From Paraglaciecola chathamensis S18K6 (lineage in GTDB: Bacteria > Pseudomonadota > Gammaproteobacteria > Enterobacterales > Alteromonadaceae), in the NCBI GenBank assembly GCA_000314955.1, contig BAEM01000034.1, positions 62,001 to 126,000 of the forward strand: a stretch of DNA of 64,000 nucleotides, read 5' to 3'. The notes beneath the pieces were generated by a model. It saw only the letters and a program-made list of their open reading frames with translations, made no database searches and was not told where the DNA came from. A program made the position numbers and the translations under genes. Shown here piece after piece: positions 28,214 through 38,891 of this stretch; position 1 is the stretch's first letter; each line of letters opens with the position of its first letter.

Positions 28214-28340
28214 TACAAGGGTTACCACCTCTTATCCGATAAAATCCATTTTTGGGCACGAATACTGCTTAGACTAAGCATTACCGTAAATCAGAGTGCT
28301 ATTTATAGCGAGTTCGCCAATTTTTTGGCAGGAGTCAGTG

Positions 28341-29204
28341 GTGGAACAACTTAATCAGCTTTATGAACAACACGTGGGTGAAAATGTATTTAATCCAGGT
28401 CATTACGCCCCTGTTTTAAATCAACATGAACTCAGTGCTTTCTTTCAAAAATGGTTAACCACTATTGACCTGACCGTACTTAGCGAGCTATTTTTTCAGC
28501 AACTGCAAAATACGTTACCCCTGTGTGGCTTAAAAATCCAGTGTAATCACAACGACATTCACTATGGAGAGCTAGCGAAAAGTCGACATCATAAACACTT
28601 AGCTGTGCGCCAAGATGAAAAGCAAATCGCTATGATCCACTATGCATTTTCTCGTACGTTGGCCGTGCGCGAATGGCAAATCGTACAGCAGTTGCACATG
28701 TTATTTAAAAACCCGTTAAAAAACGGCCTAGAATATGAACGCATAAAACTTGCAGCGACTAGAGATAACTTAACAGCACTAAGAAACCGCAGCAGCTTTA
28801 ATGACACCATGCATCGCCTATTTAGTCATGCAAAACGCCAACCCAGTCAATTTGCGCTTTTAGTTATCGACCTTGATAAGTTTAAACAAGTGAACGATCA
28901 ATACGGCCATTCACATGGGGATAAAATACTTATCGCCTGCGCTGACACTATTTCAGCCAGTTTGCGTGACACGGATTTTGCCTTTCGCTACGGCGGTGAC
29001 GAATTCTGTTGCCTACTCACAGACACCTGTATTAATTCCTGTGCACAAATTTCACAACGTATCCAACTGGCGTTTAAACAAAATAACTTTCTCGCTCAGC
29101 ACGATATTGGCTGCAGCATCGGCAGTGCTATTTATCAACAAGGCGACACAGAACATAGCCTGTTTAAGCGCGCAGACGCCGCCATGTATCGCAATAAAAA
29201 GTAA
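28341..29204 (+). CDS. Soluble diguanylate cyclase (GGDEF protein)
   Basis: This 287-aa protein has a C-terminal GGDEF domain (about residues 140-287) with an intact YGGDEF (218-222) and an intact inhibitory I-site RDTD (209-212). It should therefore make c-di-GMP under product inhibition. The N-terminal 135 residues are a helical region of unknown fold and carry no transmembrane segment. I place the start at GTG 28341, since AGGAG (28330-28334) lies 6 nt upstream; a GTG at 28296 would add 15 residues. It is followed by a REC-TPR gene 162 bp downstream on the same strand and is divergent from the antiporter gene. Confidence 0.88.
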   Translation: MEQLNQLYEQHVGENVFNPGHYAPVLNQHELSAFFQKWLTTIDLTVLSELFFQQLQNTLPLCGLKIQCNHNDIHYGELAKSRHHKHLAVRQDEKQIAMIHYAFSRTLAVREWQIVQQLHMLFKNPLKNGLEYERIKLAATRDNLTALRNRSSFNDTMHRLFSHAKRQPSQFALLVIDLDKFKQVNDQYGHSHGDKILIACADTISASLRDTDFAFRYGGDEFCCLLTDTCINSCAQISQRIQLAFKQNNFLAQHDIGCSIGSAIYQQGDTEHSLFKRADAAMYRNKK

Positions 29205-29245
29205 GCCCTCTGCTCATACTTCATTAGAATACCTAGTCCCTTTCA

Positions 29246-29263
29246 CAGCAAGTTCACTTGCTG
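29246..29263. repeat. 18-bp palindrome, possible operator
   Basis: CAGCAAGT (29246-29253) and ACTTGCTG (29256-29263) are perfect inverted arms with a 2-nt centre. The gap is too short for a hairpin loop at full pairing, so a dimeric regulator site is more likely than a terminator. It lies between the GGDEF gene and the REC-TPR gene. Confidence 0.4.
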
Positions 29264-29366
29264 AATAGATATCTATACTTAAAAAGTGATTGAGCTTATC
29301 CATGGTTCAATATAACGTTGTGTCATAACAACAAGATACCTATGAACACGGTTAGATGGATTTAGT

Positions 29367-31013
29367 GTGATTAAGATACCTCCTCAGGCTCCCATCAGTG
29401 AGCTACATGTGTTAGTCATTGATGGCCAATCTTTAGTACAAGACACCATAAAGTCAGCATTTCATGAAGTAGGCATTGAACATGTTCGCTGTGCGCAAAA
29501 TGCTTTTTACGCTATCCGTCTGTGTGAACATATCCGTTTCGACATTATCTTAGTAGCATTTGACGTGCGCAGTGATAAAGACGGCTTTAACCTTTTGGAA
29601 GAAATGCGCTTTAAAGGGTTTATTGCTAAAACCACCAGCGTCATTTTTCTCAGCGCTGATACCTCCCCAGAACTGGTCAATTGCGTAATGGAGCTTCAAC
29701 CCGACGATTTTTGGGTTAAGCCATTGGATAAATATCGCGTTGCCCAGCGTATTAATCATATTTTAAAGATTAAAAGCCAATTGTATCGTTTGAACTATTG
29801 CTTCGATCATCAAGAATACCCAAGCGCTATTTACCTAGCACAACGTCAACTTGAAGACGAATCACTTGCTCAATATCGACCGCAAATCAATCGCTTAATC
29901 GGTCGCTGTTTATTTAACTTGCAGGAATATGCTGACGCAGAAACGTTTTACCGAACTTTGCTCAAAGAATGTGACTACGGCTGGGTGGCAGTGGGGTTAG
30001 TCAGAACCTTATTACAGCAAGATAAGATAGTAGAAGCACAAGCGCTAGCAGATGATTTATTAGAGCGCGACGATACCCGCTTTGCTACATACGATGCCCT
30101 CACCGAATATTACATTAGCCAAGAAGACTATGAGAAAGGGTATGAGCTGATAAAAGAAGCCAGCAAGCTAGCCCCGCGTAATATTCAGCGACACCGAAAA
30201 GCATGGGATCTTGCTCGCCTTAATCACGATCCTATGGGCCAATATCTGGCCACGCAGAATATGGCAAAATATGCTAAAAACTCAATTCATGACAGTCCCG
30301 AGCTTATTCTCAATGTGATACGCGCAGGCATAGACTTAGCCAGCACGGTCTCAACCACGCAAGCGAAGAACTTGCTAGCAGAGACTGAGCGCAAACTACT
30401 CAATGTCCAACAAGAGTTTGCTCATATCAATGGCTTTAAAAATCAATTGATTGTGATCCAAGCGCGGCTATTAAGCTTGAAAGACAAAAAACAGCAAGCA
30501 GAACAATTGATGCAAGAGCAAGCTCAGGTTAACAGCTGGCATTCGGTTGAAGACAATTTAGATAAGGTCAAAGCGTTTCATGAGATTGGTCAACGAGAGC
30601 AATCATTAGCGATTCTTGAGCGTATGAAAGAACAAATCAACGGCAATGATTTTACCAACCAAGTCATGGCTGAATATTTAGAGCAAGAACAATTTGAACG
30701 TACCGAGATCCACCACAATCCCAAGGAATTGGCGGAAATGGCCTCAGTACACTACAAAAACAAACGCTTTTCTCCAGCCTATAAGCTGCTCACTCAAGCA
30801 CTACAGTTATCCCCTAAAAACACCAATATTGGCCTAAGTTTGTTAAAGGTACTGACACGATTAGCCCAAGATGATGGCCTAAATGAAGAGCAAGAAAGCG
30901 GTTTAAAGCACTGCAAGACCCTATTAAAAACCGCTGACCTAAGTACGCAGCAAAAGCTGAAGCAAGCGCAATACCTTGATTCAATAAAGCAACATCAAGC
31001 GACGCGTTATTAA
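29367..31013 (+). CDS. Response regulator with TPR repeats
   Basis: This 548-aa protein has an N-terminal receiver domain at about residues 14-135. The phosphoacceptor is Asp66 (VAFDVRS), the conserved Ser96 and Lys118 (WVKPL) are present, but the acidic pair is reduced to one Asp (D19). Tetratricopeptide-like helical repeats follow from about 140 to 540, for example RQLEDESLAQYRP, ISQEDYEKGYELIKEA and YKNKRFSPAYKLLTQA. No DNA-binding or enzymatic output domain is visible, so output is probably through protein contacts. Similar REC-TPR proteins occur widely in Shewanella and Alteromonas; their partners are mostly uncharacterised. No histidine kinase gene is adjacent. The GTG start follows a GGA-rich stretch. 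Confidence 0.85.
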   Translation: MIKIPPQAPISELHVLVIDGQSLVQDTIKSAFHEVGIEHVRCAQNAFYAIRLCEHIRFDIILVAFDVRSDKDGFNLLEEMRFKGFIAKTTSVIFLSADTSPELVNCVMELQPDDFWVKPLDKYRVAQRINHILKIKSQLYRLNYCFDHQEYPSAIYLAQRQLEDESLAQYRPQINRLIGRCLFNLQEYADAETFYRTLLKECDYGWVAVGLVRTLLQQDKIVEAQALADDLLERDDTRFATYDALTEYYISQEDYEKGYELIKEASKLAPRNIQRHRKAWDLARLNHDPMGQYLATQNMAKYAKNSIHDSPELILNVIRAGIDLASTVSTTQAKNLLAETERKLLNVQQEFAHINGFKNQLIVIQARLLSLKDKKQQAEQLMQEQAQVNSWHSVEDNLDKVKAFHEIGQREQSLAILERMKEQINGNDFTNQVMAEYLEQEQFERTEIHHNPKELAEMASVHYKNKRFSPAYKLLTQALQLSPKNTNIGLSLLKVLTRLAQDDGLNEEQESGLKHCKTLLKTADLSTQQKLKQAQYLDSIKQHQATRY

Positions 31014-31133
31014 GCACAATGCAAAAACTCATCACGACCTAAATATGAAACCTTTCGTTTTTCAGGTTAAAGGAGATTACTATTGTGTTAACTAACGCTA
31101 ATTCACCTGCGTAATTCGGATGATCTCTTTGCT

Positions 31134-32027
31134 ATGACGATAATTTCTCAAACTGCGTCCTTAGAAATGCTGATAGCGGTCGTCGATAACGGGGGCTTTA
31201 GTGCAGCAGCTAAACAACTCGACACCCAAGTTGCTCGTGTGTCGCGCGCTATTGCTAAGCTAGAGCAAGATCTTGATTGCACCTTATTAAATCGCACCAC
31301 GAGGCGCGTGGAGCTAACCCAAGAAGGGCTGTTTTTTGTTAATGAGGTACGAGTTAGTTTACAACAGCTCAATTACGCAGAATCTAGATTACGCGAACTC
31401 AAGCAAACGCCTACGGGCAACTTAAGAGTCGATGCAGCCTCTCCTTTTATGCTTCACCAATTAACCCCATTAATAGCAGGTTTTCGAGAAGCTTATCCTC
31501 TGATCGAATTGGAGTTAATTTCCAATGAAAGCATCATCGATTTAATTGAAAAACGTACGGATGTGGCTATTCGCATAGGCCAGCTAGAAGACTCGAACTT
31601 ACACGCCAGGTTATTGGGAAACAGTCAGCTGCATTTAGTCGCCAGCCCAGCCTACTTACAGAGTTTATCCGCCCCGATGACCCTAGAAACCCTATCGGAA
31701 TGTAGCATCATTGGCTTCGCCCATTCAGCTAATCTGAATAATTGGCCTTTAAAGCACAGGTTACCCAAACCGCTCAAACCTAATATTTTAGGCAGCAGTG
31801 GTGAAACTATTCGTCAACTTTGCTTACAAGGCAACGGTGTTGCCTTGTTGTCTGACTTTATGATCGCTAAGGACGTGCGTGAGGGCAAGTTGCTCAAAGT
31901 ACTCCAAGGAAGTGTGATAAGCCCGCACCCAAGAGAGCAAATAAACGCGGTATATTATAAAAACACCGCTCTATCTTCTCGTATCAGTGCGTTTCTGGAT
32001 TATATACAGGACAAACTCACACTTTAA
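31134..32027 (+). CDS. LysR family transcriptional regulator
   Basis: This 297-aa protein has an N-terminal winged HTH at about residues 8-65 (LIAVVDNGGFSAAAKQLDT then VSRAIAKLEQDL). A LysR substrate-binding domain of the DNA-transcription activator (D-type) kind occupies 90-295. It is probably a CrgA/YafC-type regulator, given GNLRVDAASP. LysR proteins usually control a divergent neighbour, but the flanking genes here are on the same strand (upstream) or convergent (lipase), so the target is unknown. The stop is 9 bp from the convergent lipase stop. Confidence 0.92.
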   Translation: MTIISQTASLEMLIAVVDNGGFSAAAKQLDTQVARVSRAIAKLEQDLDCTLLNRTTRRVELTQEGLFFVNEVRVSLQQLNYAESRLRELKQTPTGNLRVDAASPFMLHQLTPLIAGFREAYPLIELELISNESIIDLIEKRTDVAIRIGQLEDSNLHARLLGNSQLHLVASPAYLQSLSAPMTLETLSECSIIGFAHSANLNNWPLKHRLPKPLKPNILGSSGETIRQLCLQGNGVALLSDFMIAKDVREGKLLKVLQGSVISPHPREQINAVYYKNTALSSRISAFLDYIQDKLTL

Positions 32028-32036
32028 GGGTAGACC

Positions 32037-32822
32037 TTAATGCTTATCAAAAAAGTCTTTGTTGCGTATGTACTTGTGCATGTAATGATAAGAAATAGGT
32101 GAGATAAGCCAGCTAGTGAGAGTTTTGTATAAACGCACAGATGGTCGTATGTTTTCGTAAATTCGTTCATTATGCAGCCAAAGATTGCGCCCCACATGTT
32201 TGAATATACCCGGCAAAGGCGGCAAAAAGGTAATAATGTCTAAATCGCAACAGATACGATAAGTTCGACGGTGAAGCGTATAATGTTTGTTAAAGCTTCT
32301 AAACCCTGTAGATGGCTGGCCAAAGGTCACAACCCTGCGCACTGGCGTATCAAAGCGTCTTTCTAGCCAATCCGCCGTCAAAATTGCCATAGCACCGCCT
32401 GATGAGTGCCCTGTTAAACTAATTCTCTTTCCATTCGCTATCAATGGCGCTAATACTTTTTCAATCTGCTGATAGATACTCAGCGCTTCATCTTCGGGCT
32501 CGGCCCCCGCAACCTTTTGGTTGAGCAACCTATCGTAACCATAGTGAATGTAATAGACGATATTGCCGAAACGCTTTCGTTTGGGAAAACAACACAAGTT
32601 CGTTAACCAATCACTCAATACTTGCGAGCCACGAAATACCACTATCACTTCTTTCTTTTTTTCTTGCCATAAAATGCGCGCTAATACATGGCCTTGGCGA
32701 TTTTTGATCGCCACGTGTCCGTGCTCTGAGAAACCCAGCTCTACATGATCAAAGGTTTTTGGGTAGGCCAATTTGCATAACACTGCATAGCGTTCATATT
32801 GGTAGCGTTTGAGTTTTTTCAA
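32037..32822 (-). CDS. Class 3 lipase family protein
   Basis: This 261-aa alpha/beta hydrolase has the class-3 (fungal/plant DAD1-like) lipase layout. The oxyanion segment is VVFRGSQVLSDWL at about residues 61-73. The nucleophile elbow is LTGHSSGGAMA with Ser at about 141. A later VVTFGQPSTG and CDLDIITFLPP hold the typical Asp region. The C-terminal catalytic His is probably the one in LWLHNER or SYHYMHKY. There is no signal peptide, so it is likely cytoplasmic. Substrate unknown. It stands alone; tilS lies 102 bp away on the same strand. Confidence 0.85.
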   Translation of the reverse strand: MKKLKRYQYERYAVLCKLAYPKTFDHVELGFSEHGHVAIKNRQGHVLARILWQEKKKEVIVVFRGSQVLSDWLTNLCCFPKRKRFGNIVYYIHYGYDRLLNQKVAGAEPEDEALSIYQQIEKVLAPLIANGKRISLTGHSSGGAMAILTADWLERRFDTPVRRVVTFGQPSTGFRSFNKHYTLHRRTYRICCDLDIITFLPPLPGIFKHVGRNLWLHNERIYENIRPSVRLYKTLTSWLISPISYHYMHKYIRNKDFFDKH

Positions 32823-32924
32823 GTAGCGAAAAGAGGTAGTCAGACAATGCTTGCAGGCTACTGATGTTTTATGACACTCCCGTGACTAACATGGCAGAAT
32901 TGTGTTAAATCTTATTACGAAACC

Positions 32925-34325
32925 TTATTCACCTGAATAACTTAAGCCGTACGCGAAGTCCCCACGCGCGCGTAAATCAGCACTGTGTTGGCTAGGCAAA
33001 AACGCGCCTTTTCGTAACAAACCCACAATCCGTTCATTCTGAGAGATAACCGCAATCTGACTGCGCTCCCAAGGCGCTATATGCCACTGCTTAAACCATT
33101 GTTTGAGGGGCTTAGAGTGCGGTGAATTTTGTGGGGTAAAGCGCCGCGAAAAGCCGCCGAAAGAGAGCGTAACTTGGCCAAACTCTGGGCTATTATCTGG
33201 GCTATCAATAGCCAAGAATGACTTACTGCCTCCCCAATCTTGTGCCCTAACAAGCTCAACACATCCTAACGACAGAGGGAGTTCGTATTTCTTCGATAAG
33301 CTTAGTATTGTGCTATACGACTTAACGTCTTTGGGTACAGTAATCACATACAAGGCGTCTTCAAACCGCCTGAACTGCCAGCTTTGCCACTGAATAATTG
33401 GGTTTGCATCTTGAGCTGAAAGCAATAACTCATTGCTCAACTGGGTCAATATTGCTTGGCTTGGGCTTAGAATATTCTGCTCATCTAGCCACAAACGCAC
33501 TACTTGTAACCGCCAAGCCTCTGTCAGCGCCAAAAGCCCCTTAACACATAAGGTATTATTGGGTTTTCGCAACGGCTGTAACTTTTCTAGGGACACCTCA
33601 TCTAACAAGGCTTGCTGCTCGGCACAAAGCTTGGCACTGCGTGATACCGACTGTGCAATATGCGGCCAACGCTCATTGAGCAAAGGCGCGACATCACGGC
33701 GAATAAAGTTGCGCTCAAAATCAGTATTTTGATTAGACTCATCTTCTTGCCACACAAGCGACTGCTCTTTAGCATAGTGCTGAATTTGCTGCTGGCTAAT
33801 ATCCAACAAGGGTCTAAAAAAGTGCACATTGTGCTGCGAGGCATCCAGTTTAGCACTGGTAAAATAAGCACCCATTCCGCTCAACCCTTTTGGGCCCGCG
33901 CCTCTTTTTAGTTGTAGCAACACGGTTTCTAATTGATCGTCTTGATGCTGAGCAAGCATGATGGTGCTGTCTGTGGGCGCCATTTCAACTAGTTTGGCAT
34001 AACGCGCTTCTCGCGCTTGGGCTTCAATCCCTTTGCCATTTGAAAAATCTAGTGCCACCTTGGCGCTTGCGAACTCTACATTGAGAGCATCGCATACGTC
34101 GGCGCAATGCTGTTGCCACAAATCGGCATTCTCACTCAAACCATGATGAATGTAGATAGCGCTGAGTGTAAAGGGTGTTTTTTTTGCCTGCTGTAATCTC
34201 CACAGTGCATGCAGTAGCACGTGTGAATCAATGCCAGCACTGTAAGCGACAACAAAATGTCGTGAGGGTAAAAGAGATGGGGTAAGCCCAGATATTTGCC
34301 GTTCTAGATGTTCAAGTAAAGACAT
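32925..34325 (-). CDS. tilS: tRNA(Ile)-lysidine synthase
   Basis: This 466-aa N-type ATP pyrophosphatase converts cytidine 34 of the CAU-anticodon tRNA-Ile to lysidine, so that it reads AUA. The PP-loop, canonical SGGxDS, reads SAGIDS here (residues 29-34), with Ala in place of the first Gly. Other family motifs are present: HHGLSENADLW, QHQDDQLETVLLQL, GAGPKGLSGM and RPLLDI, followed by the C-terminal tRNA-binding domains. Length is like E. coli TilS (432 aa) with modest insertions. It is the last gene of the long minus-strand cluster, after accA, as in E. coli. Confidence 0.93.
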   Translation of the reverse strand: MSLLEHLERQISGLTPSLLPSRHFVVAYSAGIDSHVLLHALWRLQQAKKTPFTLSAIYIHHGLSENADLWQQHCADVCDALNVEFASAKVALDFSNGKGIEAQAREARYAKLVEMAPTDSTIMLAQHQDDQLETVLLQLKRGAGPKGLSGMGAYFTSAKLDASQHNVHFFRPLLDISQQQIQHYAKEQSLVWQEDESNQNTDFERNFIRRDVAPLLNERWPHIAQSVSRSAKLCAEQQALLDEVSLEKLQPLRKPNNTLCVKGLLALTEAWRLQVVRLWLDEQNILSPSQAILTQLSNELLLSAQDANPIIQWQSWQFRRFEDALYVITVPKDVKSYSTILSLSKKYELPLSLGCVELVRAQDWGGSKSFLAIDSPDNSPEFGQVTLSFGGFSRRFTPQNSPHSKPLKQWFKQWHIAPWERSQIAVISQNERIVGLLRKGAFLPSQHSADLRARGDFAYGLSYSGE

Positions 34326-34387
34326 AGCTGCCAGCGGAGTTGCGATAACGTTAGCGCATTAACATACAAGTCAACGCGCTAAACGTG

Positions 34388-34410
34388 CGCTGCCTAGATT
34401 ACAGGCAGCG
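34388..34410 (-). terminator. Stem-loop at the 3' end of accA
   Basis: CGCTGCCT (34388-34395) pairs perfectly with AGGCAGCG (34403-34410) around a 7-nt loop, 9 nt after the accA stop. On the minus strand no T-run follows, so read-through into tilS is likely. It may act as a stabilising 3'-end hairpin. Confidence 0.5.
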
Positions 34411-34418
34411 AATTAATT

Positions 34419-35375
34419 TTAACAGTAACCAAACGACATGAGTCGCTCATAACGTTGATCGAGTAGTTCATCAACAGACAAGCTTCTTAGCTGTGCAAGT
34501 TGCTGTTTAATTGTCGCCTTTAAGTTCGCTGCAGCGATGTCGTGATCGCGATGAGCGCCACCTAGGGGCTCTTCAACGATCGTATTAATCAAGCCTAATT
34601 CTTTAATTTGCCCTGCAGCTACACCCATAGCTTCAGCAGCTTGAGGCGCTTTTTCAGCGCTTTTCCAAAGAATAGATGCACAGCCCTCAGGTGAGATAAC
34701 AGAATAGGTACTGTATTGCATCATATTAACGCGATCGCCTACACCTATGGCTAACGCTCCACCAGACCCACCTTCGCCGATAACCGTGCAAATAATAGGT
34801 ACTTTAAGTCCAGCCATGACTTTTAGATTGCGCGCAATAGCTTCACTTTGACCACGTTCTTCCGCGCCTACGCCAGGGTAGGCTCCTGGTGTATCGATAA
34901 AGGTAATGATCGGCAAGTTAAAACGCTCGGCCATTTCCATCAAACGTAAGGCTTTGCGGTACCCTTCAGGTTTTGGCATACCAAAGTTACGTTTTACTTT
35001 CTCTTTGGTATCACGACCTTTTTGGTGACCAATCACCATAATAGGTTGCTCGTCTAGCATCGCCAAACCACCGATAATCGCTTTGTCATCGGCAAACGCA
35101 CGATCACCCGCTAACTCATCAAATTCGCTGAAAATACGCGGGATATAATCCAAGGTATAAGGACGCATAGGATGACGAGCAAGTTGAGAAACTTGCCATG
35201 CGCCTAAATCGGCGAATATTTTCTTGCTCATTTCCGCGCTTTTTTCGCGCAGCTTTGTGATTTCTTCCTCGATACTAATATCGAATTCACCGCCTTGATT
35301 AACCAAACGCAATCCCTCAATCTTCGCTTCAAGATCGGCAATTGGTTTTTCGAAATCCAAAAAGTTCAAGCTCAT
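34419..35375 (-). CDS. accA: Acetyl-CoA carboxylase carboxyltransferase subunit alpha
   Basis: This 318-aa subunit forms the (AccA-AccD)2 carboxyltransferase that makes malonyl-CoA for fatty-acid synthesis. It starts [20 protein letters not shown] as in E. coli (319 aa). It contains the core [38 protein letters not shown] and [17 protein letters not shown]. It lies 48 bp after dnaE in the conserved dnaE-accA-tilS order. No anomaly was seen. Confidence 0.98.
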   Translation of the reverse strand: MSLNFLDFEKPIADLEAKIEGLRLVNQGGEFDISIEEEITKLREKSAEMSKKIFADLGAWQVSQLARHPMRPYTLDYIPRIFSEFDELAGDRAFADDKAIIGGLAMLDEQPIMVIGHQKGRDTKEKVKRNFGMPKPEGYRKALRLMEMAERFNLPIITFIDTPGAYPGVGAEERGQSEAIARNLKVMAGLKVPIICTVIGEGGSGGALAIGVGDRVNMMQYSTYSVISPEGCASILWKSAEKAPQAAEAMGVAAGQIKELGLINTIVEEPLGGAHRDHDIAAANLKATIKQQLAQLRSLSVDELLDQRYERLMSFGYC

Positions 35376-35423
35376 TCCACACCTAATTTGTTTATTCGTG
35401 AACAGATGTAATATCTGTCAAAA

Positions 35424-38400
35424 TCAATGAAACACCAGCTCAACATGCTCTTTACCGAACTGCTGCTGTAATTCAAAAAGTAACTGGTCCTCAGGGGTTA
35501 CATACCACTGGGCACCTAAAGCCAATGTCACCTCTGCATCCGGATGTACAACATGGGCTTGTACCGGACAGCTGCCACCTTGATAAGGCGTTAATATTGC
35601 TTGCAGTTTAGCGAGTGTTGATGCATTACACCAGCTCGAATCAAACTGCATGCTTAACCATTTTGCGTTCTTTTCCCTCGCCTGGACTATGTCCATGGCA
35701 TCGCGGGCGCCTATTGTATTGCCCCCAGAAAATTCATCAAAGCTGACCTGTCCACTTACCACCAATATTCGGTCAGATTGCAGTATTTCCTCGTATTGTT
35801 CAAACAAATCGGGGAAAAAACGTACATCTATCCTAGCACTTTTATCATCCAATGTGACAATACCCCAGCGCCGTCCTCTTTTATTAGTCATGACGCGTAC
35901 GCCCAGTACTAATCCTACCGCGTAGGACACGACATCTTTATTAGTCGGTTTCAGATCAACCAAGCGGCCGGTGCAGTAGTGTCTAATCTCTTGCAAATAT
36001 TGATTAATTGGATGACCGGTTAAATATAAACCTAAGGTATCTTTTTCACCGTCCAACCATACTTTTTCTGGCCAAGGCGGCACTTTAACGAAGGCTTGCT
36101 CTACTTGCTCAGGCTCAGTGGTTAATAGACCAAACATATCACTTTGCCCATGAGACTCAGCTTTAGCGTGCTGATCCGCAGCGGCAATGGCTTCAGGCAA
36201 TGTCGCCATAATTGATGCGCGGTGAGGGCCAAGGTTATCTAATGCCCCAGCGTAGACGAGCTTTTCAAGCACTCGCTTGTTTATACGCTTAGTATCTACT
36301 TTGGCGCAGAAATCGAACAAGTCTGTGAATTTTTCGTGATTCTCCCGCGCTTCAATGATGGCCGCAATAGGTCCTTCACCGACGCCTTTTATCGCGCCTA
36401 TGCCGTAAACAATTCGCCCTTCGCTATCAACAGTGAACTTATAACTACCAGCGTTCACATCTGGAGGTAGCAAGGTGATGCCCATCCGCTGACATTCATC
36501 CACTAAGGTGACGATTTTGTCCGTGTTATCCATATCAGCTGACATTACCGCCGCCATGAACTCAGCAGGGTAATGTGTTTTCAACCAAAGTGTTTGGTAA
36601 GAAACTAACGCATATGCGGCAGAGTGAGATTTGTTGAAACCATAGCCCGCAAACTTCTCAACCAGATCAAAGATCTTTATCGCCAATTCTGGATCAATGT
36701 TATTATTTTTCGCGCCTGTCTCAAATGACTCACGCTGCTTGGCCATCTCTTCGGGTTTCTTCTTACCCATAGCTCGGCGCAGCAAATCCGCGCCACCTAG
36801 GCTGTAACCAGACATTTCCTGCGCAATTTGCATAACTTGCTCTTGGTACAGGATGATGCCGTAAGTAGGCTCAAGAATTTCTTTCAAGCATTCATGTTGG
36901 TAAGTCGCATCTGGATAGGAAATGGCTTCTCGGCCATGTTTACGGTCAATAAAGTTATCAACCATGCCTGATTGCAAAGGGCCTGGTCTAAACAGCGCCA
37001 CCAATGCGATGATATCTTCGAAACTATCTGGGCGAAGTCGCTTGATCAAATCCTTCATACCACGGGACTCTAACTGGAATACCGCGGTGGTTTCTGAGCG
37101 TTGCAGTAACTTAAACGACTTTTTGTCATCCATTGGTATCGCCAGAATATCAATATCAATTCCCTTGCCACTGGAAATCATATCGATGGCCCATTGAATA
37201 ATCGTCAACGTACGCAAACCCAAGAAATCGAACTTAACTAAACCAGCGGTTTCAACGTCATTTTTATCAAATTGGGTAACCGGGTTTTTGCCCTCATCAT
37301 CACAATAAAGCGGAGCGAAATCGGTAATTTTATCCGGGGCGATAACCACACCACCGGCGTGTTTACCTGCATTTCGTGTTACCCCTTCAAGAATACGCGC
37401 CATGTCGATCAGATCTTTTACTTCTTCGTCATAAGCGTAAAGCTCAGGGAGACGCGGCTCTTCTTCAAACGCTTTGGTTAGTGTCATGCCCGGTGTAGGG
37501 GGGATAAGCTTAGAGATGCGATCAACAAAGCCATAAGGATGACCTAACACACGCCCTACATCACGCACTACGGCTTTTGCTGCCATGGTACCAAAGGTAA
37601 TAATTTGCGATACCGCGTCACGGCCGTACATTTCGGCAACGTGATCGATAACCTCGTCTCGTCTGTCCATACAGAAATCAACATCGAAATCCGGCATTGA
37701 TACCCGTTCTGGGTTCAAGAATCGCTCGAATAGCAAATCGAATTCAAGAGGATCCAAGTCGGTTATCCCCAAGGCGTATGCAACCAATGACCCTGCGCCT
37801 GACCCACGGCCAGGACCAACAGGAATACCGTTGTCTTTACTCCATTGGATAAATTCCATTACGATCAAGAAGTAACCTGGGAACCCCATTTGGTTGATAA
37901 CCACCAACTCTACTTTTAAACGCTCGTCGTATTCAGGGCGTTTGGCGAGTCGCTCTTCTTCATCTGGAAATAAAAAGGCTAATCGCTTTTCCAATCCCTC
38001 TTCAGAGACCTTAACCAAGAAATCAGCAATCGACATATCCCCGGTAGGGAAATCCGGCAAAAAGTAAGTGCCCAATAACACTGACACATTGCATCGTTTA
38101 GCAATCTCGACGGTGTTTTCGATCGCCTGAGGAATGTCGGCAAATAGCTCACACATTTCCTCACTGCTGCGCATGTATTGTTGTTCACTGTATAATTTGG
38201 GCCGCCTAGGATCGTTCAGCGTGTAACCATCGTGAATAGCCACACGAATTTCATGGGCCTCAAAGTTATCAGGGGAGATAAAACACACTTCGTTGGTGGC
38301 GACCACAGGTAAATTATGCTGCCCTGCCCACTCAACGGCTCGGTGAATGTAATCCTCTTCACCGACGCGCGCTGTGCGTGTTAACTCTAAATAGAAACGA

Positions 38401-38891
38401 TCAGGAAAATGCTCTTGGTAAAATGCAGTGGCTTTTTCGGCTAGCCCCACATTACCTTTGGTGAGGTATACGCCTAAGTCGCCCATGCGACCACCCGACA
38501 GAATAATCACGCCTTCACTGTGTTCGGCTAACCATTCTTGGTCTATCACCGCCTTGTCTTGCACACTTCCGCGTAAATAGGCTTTGGAAATGAGCAAGGT
38601 GATATTTTTATAGCCTTTGTTATTGGCCGCCAAAAGCGTTAGCCGAAAAACATGATCTTCAAGTGCTGATGATTGCACCCAAAAATCGGTTCCTATTATC
38701 GGTTTGATGCCATTTGCATGCGCTTGCTCGTAAAACTTCACCAAGCCACACATGTTCATTTGGTCTGTCAAGGCAACAGCGGGCATATTTAATGATTTCA
38801 CTTGGGAAATCAGTGGCTTGACTTTATTCAAACCATCCAGCATGGAGTAATCACTGTGCACTCTTAAGTGTACAAATTTACAATCAGACAT
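35424..38891 (-). CDS. dnaE: DNA polymerase III subunit alpha
   Basis: This 1155-aa catalytic subunit of the replicative polymerase has, in order, an N-terminal PHP domain (from [12 protein letters not shown], to about 280), the polymerase core, the beta-binding region and an OB-fold near 990-1070. Catalytic aspartates lie in [15 protein letters not shown] (about 400) and in the later [10 protein letters not shown] (about 555). Length is close to E. coli DnaE (1160 aa). It begins directly at the rnhB stop (0-nt gap), so it is co-transcribed with the lpx genes. Confidence 0.98.
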   Translation of the reverse strand: MSDCKFVHLRVHSDYSMLDGLNKVKPLISQVKSLNMPAVALTDQMNMCGLVKFYEQAHANGIKPIIGTDFWVQSSALEDHVFRLTLLAANNKGYKNITLLISKAYLRGSVQDKAVIDQEWLAEHSEGVIILSGGRMGDLGVYLTKGNVGLAEKATAFYQEHFPDRFYLELTRTARVGEEDYIHRAVEWAGQHNLPVVATNEVCFISPDNFEAHEIRVAIHDGYTLNDPRRPKLYSEQQYMRSSEEMCELFADIPQAIENTVEIAKRCNVSVLLGTYFLPDFPTGDMSIADFLVKVSEEGLEKRLAFLFPDEEERLAKRPEYDERLKVELVVINQMGFPGYFLIVMEFIQWSKDNGIPVGPGRGSGAGSLVAYALGITDLDPLEFDLLFERFLNPERVSMPDFDVDFCMDRRDEVIDHVAEMYGRDAVSQIITFGTMAAKAVVRDVGRVLGHPYGFVDRISKLIPPTPGMTLTKAFEEEPRLPELYAYDEEVKDLIDMARILEGVTRNAGKHAGGVVIAPDKITDFAPLYCDDEGKNPVTQFDKNDVETAGLVKFDFLGLRTLTIIQWAIDMISSGKGIDIDILAIPMDDKKSFKLLQRSETTAVFQLESRGMKDLIKRLRPDSFEDIIALVALFRPGPLQSGMVDNFIDRKHGREAISYPDATYQHECLKEILEPTYGIILYQEQVMQIAQEMSGYSLGGADLLRRAMGKKKPEEMAKQRESFETGAKNNNIDPELAIKIFDLVEKFAGYGFNKSHSAAYALVSYQTLWLKTHYPAEFMAAVMSADMDNTDKIVTLVDECQRMGITLLPPDVNAGSYKFTVDSEGRIVYGIGAIKGVGEGPIAAIIEARENHEKFTDLFDFCAKVDTKRINKRVLEKLVYAGALDNLGPHRASIMATLPEAIAAADQHAKAESHGQSDMFGLLTTEPEQVEQAFVKVPPWPEKVWLDGEKDTLGLYLTGHPINQYLQEIRHYCTGRLVDLKPTNKDVVSYAVGLVLGVRVMTNKRGRRWGIVTLDDKSARIDVRFFPDLFEQYEEILQSDRILVVSGQVSFDEFSGGNTIGARDAMDIVQAREKNAKWLSMQFDSSWCNASTLAKLQAILTPYQGGSCPVQAHVVHPDAEVTLALGAQWYVTPEDQLLFELQQQFGKEHVELVFH

